Positions 60,288 to 64,000 of a stretch of 64,000 nt of DNA are shown one piece after another. Position 1 is the first letter of the stretch; every line of letters starts with the position of its first letter. Source of the stretch: Talpa occidentalis. Its lineage: Eukaryota; Chordata; Mammalia; Eulipotyphla; Talpidae. The position numbers and the translations under genes are program-made. The stretch spans positions 80,459,106-80,523,105 of the forward strand of contig NW_023601104.1 in assembly GCF_014898055.3 (NCBI RefSeq), given 5' to 3'. The notes under the pieces were generated by a model. The model saw nothing but the letters and a program-made list of their open reading frames with translations, was not told where the DNA came from and did not search any database.

Positions 60288-62559
60288 TAGGTAACAGCAT
60301 TTCTGACAAAGGTGATAAATTTGCTAAAGCTTAACATTCAGATTCGTTCCTCATATGAGTGTTATATAATTATATATACATTTGAGCTCAAAGGTCCCAG
60401 TCTAACAAATTCCCTTCACAGGAGTACCATTTGAAGGCCCATTCGCTCATTAATTTTATTTGACATTTATGTCAACATTACATTCCTAACCTAAAAGGAG
60501 AAATCACATGCGTTTGCAGGGGTGTATTTTAAAGTGGAGTATTTAGTTTGGCAGTGAAAAGCAGTCAGCAAAGTCTGCTACAGCAAAATTTTCTAAATTA
60601 GTTAATATAAAGTGGTCTAAATGCACTAAATTTAAATTGTCCTATAAGGCACTGAGTGGTGGTGTGCGTGGGCTGGCCTTTTTCCCTCAGGGGCTCCCTG
60701 AGTTGACTGAAATGGCACATTTAACTTGGGAGTCCTCCAGTTGAAAGAAGTAGACTATAGAGGAAAGGCTGTGGTCTCGGGATTGGGGTTTGCCTGCCTG
60801 ATTCTTGGTGCCCAAATCCAAGGCCTGATTCTTTGCCCAAACATTGACTTCAGAACAAGAGTTTTATCAATTAAACATTGAGCCTCCAGGTCTCAGGCTA
60901 CTGAATGGAGTTTTCACACACACACACAGCCATTGAAGTGGGGGCCAGTAGGGAGCCCCAGCCCAGTATCCTGAGCTTCATTATTTCTCCAACTAGTTGT
61001 TCACATGGTCACGGCATTGCTCAGAGCTTTCAAAAGCTGACAAAAGCATGATCTGGGTTTATTCACCTTAAACAAGAATCAGGTGTTAGCTAACGTTGGC
61101 ATCTTCTGGATTAGGGGCCTGGGGTGAATTTTGAATCAGTGGATGCCACGAGAGGCAGAGCTGCCCCTGGCAGCATCCGAGGGCCCAACGTGGCAGTTCT
61201 TTTGCTTCCAAAATGCTGACTTTCACATACTTTGTGGTTTGCATGTTCTGGGGCTATGCTTTGTGCTTGGCTATCGCAGTGAATTGCAGGCAGGGCTTTG
61301 TTTTGCAAAGAATGCACCACACTGGAGAGGACTGGCTGTGGCCCGATTGAGGCCACGGGCAATACGTCAGGCCCGCTTGCTCATCTTCATTCCAGTATTC
61401 CTCCCCGCTCCCTGCCCTGCCAGGGTTTACTGACCCCAGGCAAATACTCAACCCCCGCCAGGCGGTCTTCATCATGAATCCGAAGGGTCAAGTGGTTGGT
61501 GAACTATGAACCTGTTCAGATGACCTCAAGGTCATCAGCAGAGTGATTTTCACTATGACCTTCTCGAGTCAGTGTCTGCTGGGGGACCTCTTGGTGGTCT
61601 GGTCACTTAACCTCTCTGAAAGATAGGGATTTTATCAGGGAGGGGCGGGAGAGCACAATTGCTGTTGGCGAAAAAGTAGATTCTCGATTGACCTTCAGCT
61701 CAGGCAACTTTGCTCTCAACATCTCACTTCGGTCTTGAGGACTTTGTGGGCCTCTTACCTGATCTGCTTAATCCTCTGGCTGACCTTGTGTGGGGTGTTT
61801 GTGTACAGGCGAGTGCTGGGGCCTGGGGGTAGGGGTGTTTTGTTTCAGAGTTATGGTATCCCCTGCCAGCTTCCTTTAAGGCCCTACATGCAGCACTAAG
61901 AAATTCGTTGTTTTCCGACTGTCAGAGTCATTCTGGATGTCATGGGGAAAAGAGTTTGAGAACAGGGAAGGATGGGCCTGGGCCACTTTTGCATGTGCAG
62001 ATAAACTTGGGCCTCTGGACATTTGGCCCAGTCTGTCCTTCCAATGGCTGCCTGTGAGGTGAGCAGAGAAGCTTCTCACCATGATCCCAGCGCAGAGGGT
62101 AAAAACCCCTCTGCCAAGAGCTGGCGAAGGTCATGTGCCAGTCCCCCTAGAATGGAAGGACTTCGAGACCAGAGTCCAACTCTAAGAACACAGGCCTGTG
62201 TGGCAGAGTTGGGGCTGACACCCAGCCCCTTCAGCCCTTCAGTATCCCTCCGTAGGTGGAAGACTTGGGCAATTAAAAGCATCCACTGTTTGCTCCCTCT
62301 CCTTCTCCTCCCTTCTCTGCTTCCTCTCTTTTCTCTGCAGCTGCCAGATATACTGCCAGGCCTTTGTCAACCCCAAAGAAGATCTAAGACTTAAAGCCTT
62401 GTTAGGAAAGTGCTGGCCCTGAAACTAACCTGTCCTTATTGAGTCAGGCCTCCATTTTAACTCAGTTTCACGAACCACCACTTCCTTAGAAAACCTCCTT
62501 TCCAGGAAGGAAGAGGTGCCCCCGAGTCGTAGTCAGCTGAGGCTGACTTAGTCAGCTTA
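60287..62559. other. Unique sequence, no gene supported
   Basis: About 60420-60680 is repeat-free and AT-rich. A short (CA)n lies at 60917-60928. From 61100 the GC content rises. Frames up to 123 codons (62023-62394) have no domain. Confidence 0.45.
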
Positions 62560-62860
62560 GGTTGCTATAACAAAGTAACAGGCTCCCCGACTTGCAGGCA
62601 GCAGAAGTTTATTTCTTGCAGTCTGGGACTTACGAGGTCAGGGTGCCAGTGTCTTGGGGGAGGACCCTCTCCCTGGCCACAGCGTTCTTCTTGTGTCCTC
62701 ACATGGTGAAAGGCTGAGGGAGCTCTGAAGCGTCCCTTACAAGAGCCCTAATCCAACTCATGAGCCCTCGTGGCCTAATCACTTCCCAAAAGACCCCATC
62801 TCCAAATCCCAGCCCCATTGCAGGTTAAGATTCCAGTGTGAATTAGACTTAGCACTAAGG
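62560..62860 (+). repeat. Interspersed repeat (GTCAGCTTAGGTTGCTATAACA type)
   Basis: 'tcagcttaggttgctataac', 'gcagaagtttatttcttgca', 'tgtgtcctcacatggtgaaa' and 'cccaaaagaccccatctcca' follow a very common mammalian repeat whose family name I leave open. Confidence 0.7.
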
Positions 62861-64000
62861 CTTCCTGGCTAGGAAATGGAGCCAGTCTGCTCTGGAGTGA
62901 TCTGCATGATGGGGCAGAGGCTGCAGGGAGAGGGGCTGAGAACGGCAGGAATCGCACGCAGACAGTGCCCCTGGAGCCCCGCCTTCCACCCCCTTCACTC
63001 CTCTTTGCACTAAAGACTTTGCCCCTGAAGCCCTCGGTCCTGGCAGAGGGGCATCTCATGGAGCCCTGAGTTCTTACCCCAACTTGTCCCTAGGGCATGC
63101 CCCCTCTGACCTGGTGTGCAGGTGCCCCATGTGTGATGGGGAGCTCACGACGCCCTCTCTTCTGGAAGGTGCAGACCTCGCTGGTGGACTCCAGCTGTGG
63201 ACAGAGGCCCCTGTCCCTTCTTTGAACAGAATTTCCAGAAAGCAACAAGTGCGCTCGTCTTCTCTAAGTGCAGCTTTATTGGCAGTTGGCTTCTTGTAAT
63301 ATATTTTTAATATACTATGTAGGCTGTATCTGAGTAAATCAGTAGGTGTGTTTTGAAATTAAATATTTGCTAAGGGCTAGGTTCTCCTGGTGTTAAATTA
63401 TTGATAACAGACTCACAGCCCCTGTATGAGACTTGATGATATATGGTTTTTGAGTGACCTGCCATTTATTAGACTTTATCTGCCCATGAAATCCATTTCC
63501 AATTCAGACCATATCTACTCTGGGATTGCTTGCCAGAAATCCATTCCCAGGTTTCTCCTTATTTCAGTGAAATATCTCTGGCTCAGCACCTTTTCCCAAG
63601 GTGGCTGATCTAATCGCAGCCCAATCTCTTATCACTTCTCATTTCCTCTGGCAGGTCTGTCAAACTGGGAAGTGCATCTTGGGGACACTCTGAAGCCATA
63701 GGCGCCCCATCCCTTTGCCCTTTGCCTGTACAGCGAAGGTGGGAAGAGGTGAGCTCCAGAACCAGGGCCCTGCCCGAGGGCCTGTGAACAGCAGCAGGCC
63801 CTCCTTTCTAGAAGCCTCTCCCCGCCTTCCCTTCTGTCAGAAGCCTCGCCTCTCCCCTCCCCATACACTGCTCAATGACCCCCAGCAATTAGAACTCATT
63901 TGCATGGCATGGCAGGCTGCTGCCACCTTTCCCAGCTCCGCCTTCCACCCCGACTTCTCTGTAGACAGGTGCCTGCTTCTGCTGCTGAAGGGCCAGCTGG
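62861..64000. other. GC-richer unique sequence, no gene supported
   Basis: Frames of 60-94 codons on both strands without domains. The window ends in unique sequence, so any exon further right cannot be seen. Confidence 0.45.

Noticed and set aside
1..64000. CRISPR arrays, operons, bacterial or viral systems, tRNA and snRNA genes
   Set aside because: No regularly spaced direct repeats and no cloverleaf or snRNA signature outside the SINE heads. The sequence is mammalian intergenic DNA.

Overview
This is mammalian nuclear DNA, and I find no protein-coding gene in it that I can support. The evidence for a placental mammal is a dense layer of old mammal-wide repeats (MIR, L2, L1/HAL1-type LINEs, MER5A and other hAT fossils, MaLR/MLT1-like LTR), overall AT-richness with few CG dinucleotides, and a single CG-dense island. 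Seven copies of a tRNA-derived SINE of about 300 bp carry good pol III A and B boxes and an (AAAT)n-type tail. They are neither primate Alu nor a rodent B element, nor the horse, pig, carnivore or afrotherian SINEs I know. A laurasiatherian host fits best, but I cannot name the species.

Layout. 1-9.9 kb: AT-rich intergenic DNA with hAT, MLT1-like, L2 and MER5A fossils and one young SINE at 7.8-8.1 kb. 9.9-12 kb: a local rearrangement in which a 208-bp inverted copy and a 221-bp direct copy of sequences about 1 kb apart sit side by side, almost without divergence. 12-31.6 kb: mostly featureless sequence with L1 3' ends, a nested L2 (18.7-20.1 kb), MIRs and a repeat family present four times in the window. 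31.69-32.29 kb: a CpG island with two + strand splice-donor-like sites, followed by about 1.4 kb of unique sequence holding CRE and CCAAT-box motifs. This is the only promoter-like place in the window. 33.7-37.0 kb: three older-type SINEs. 37.0-38.9 kb: unique sequence with two perfect short inverted repeats, possibly a conserved enhancer. 43.4-44.2 kb: two young SINEs tail to tail. 44.2-48.1 kb: a minus-strand L1/HAL1 remnant carrying a young SINE. 50.6-53.4 kb: a plus-strand L1 ORF2/3' remnant. 53.6 kb: a (TG)n microsatellite. 54-64 kb: mostly unique, more GC-rich towards the end, with L1, L2 and other repeat fragments.

The long reading frames (237 codons at most) have no recognisable domain. 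They lie in the CpG island, in SINEs, in microsatellites or antisense in unique DNA, and I treat them as chance. The window looks like a gene-poor stretch around, or just inside, the 5' end of a gene whose first (perhaps non-coding) exon could be in the CpG island and whose body would extend to the right. That is inference. Repeat names come from remembered consensus similarity and were not searched; boundaries are approximate unless target-site duplications are given.
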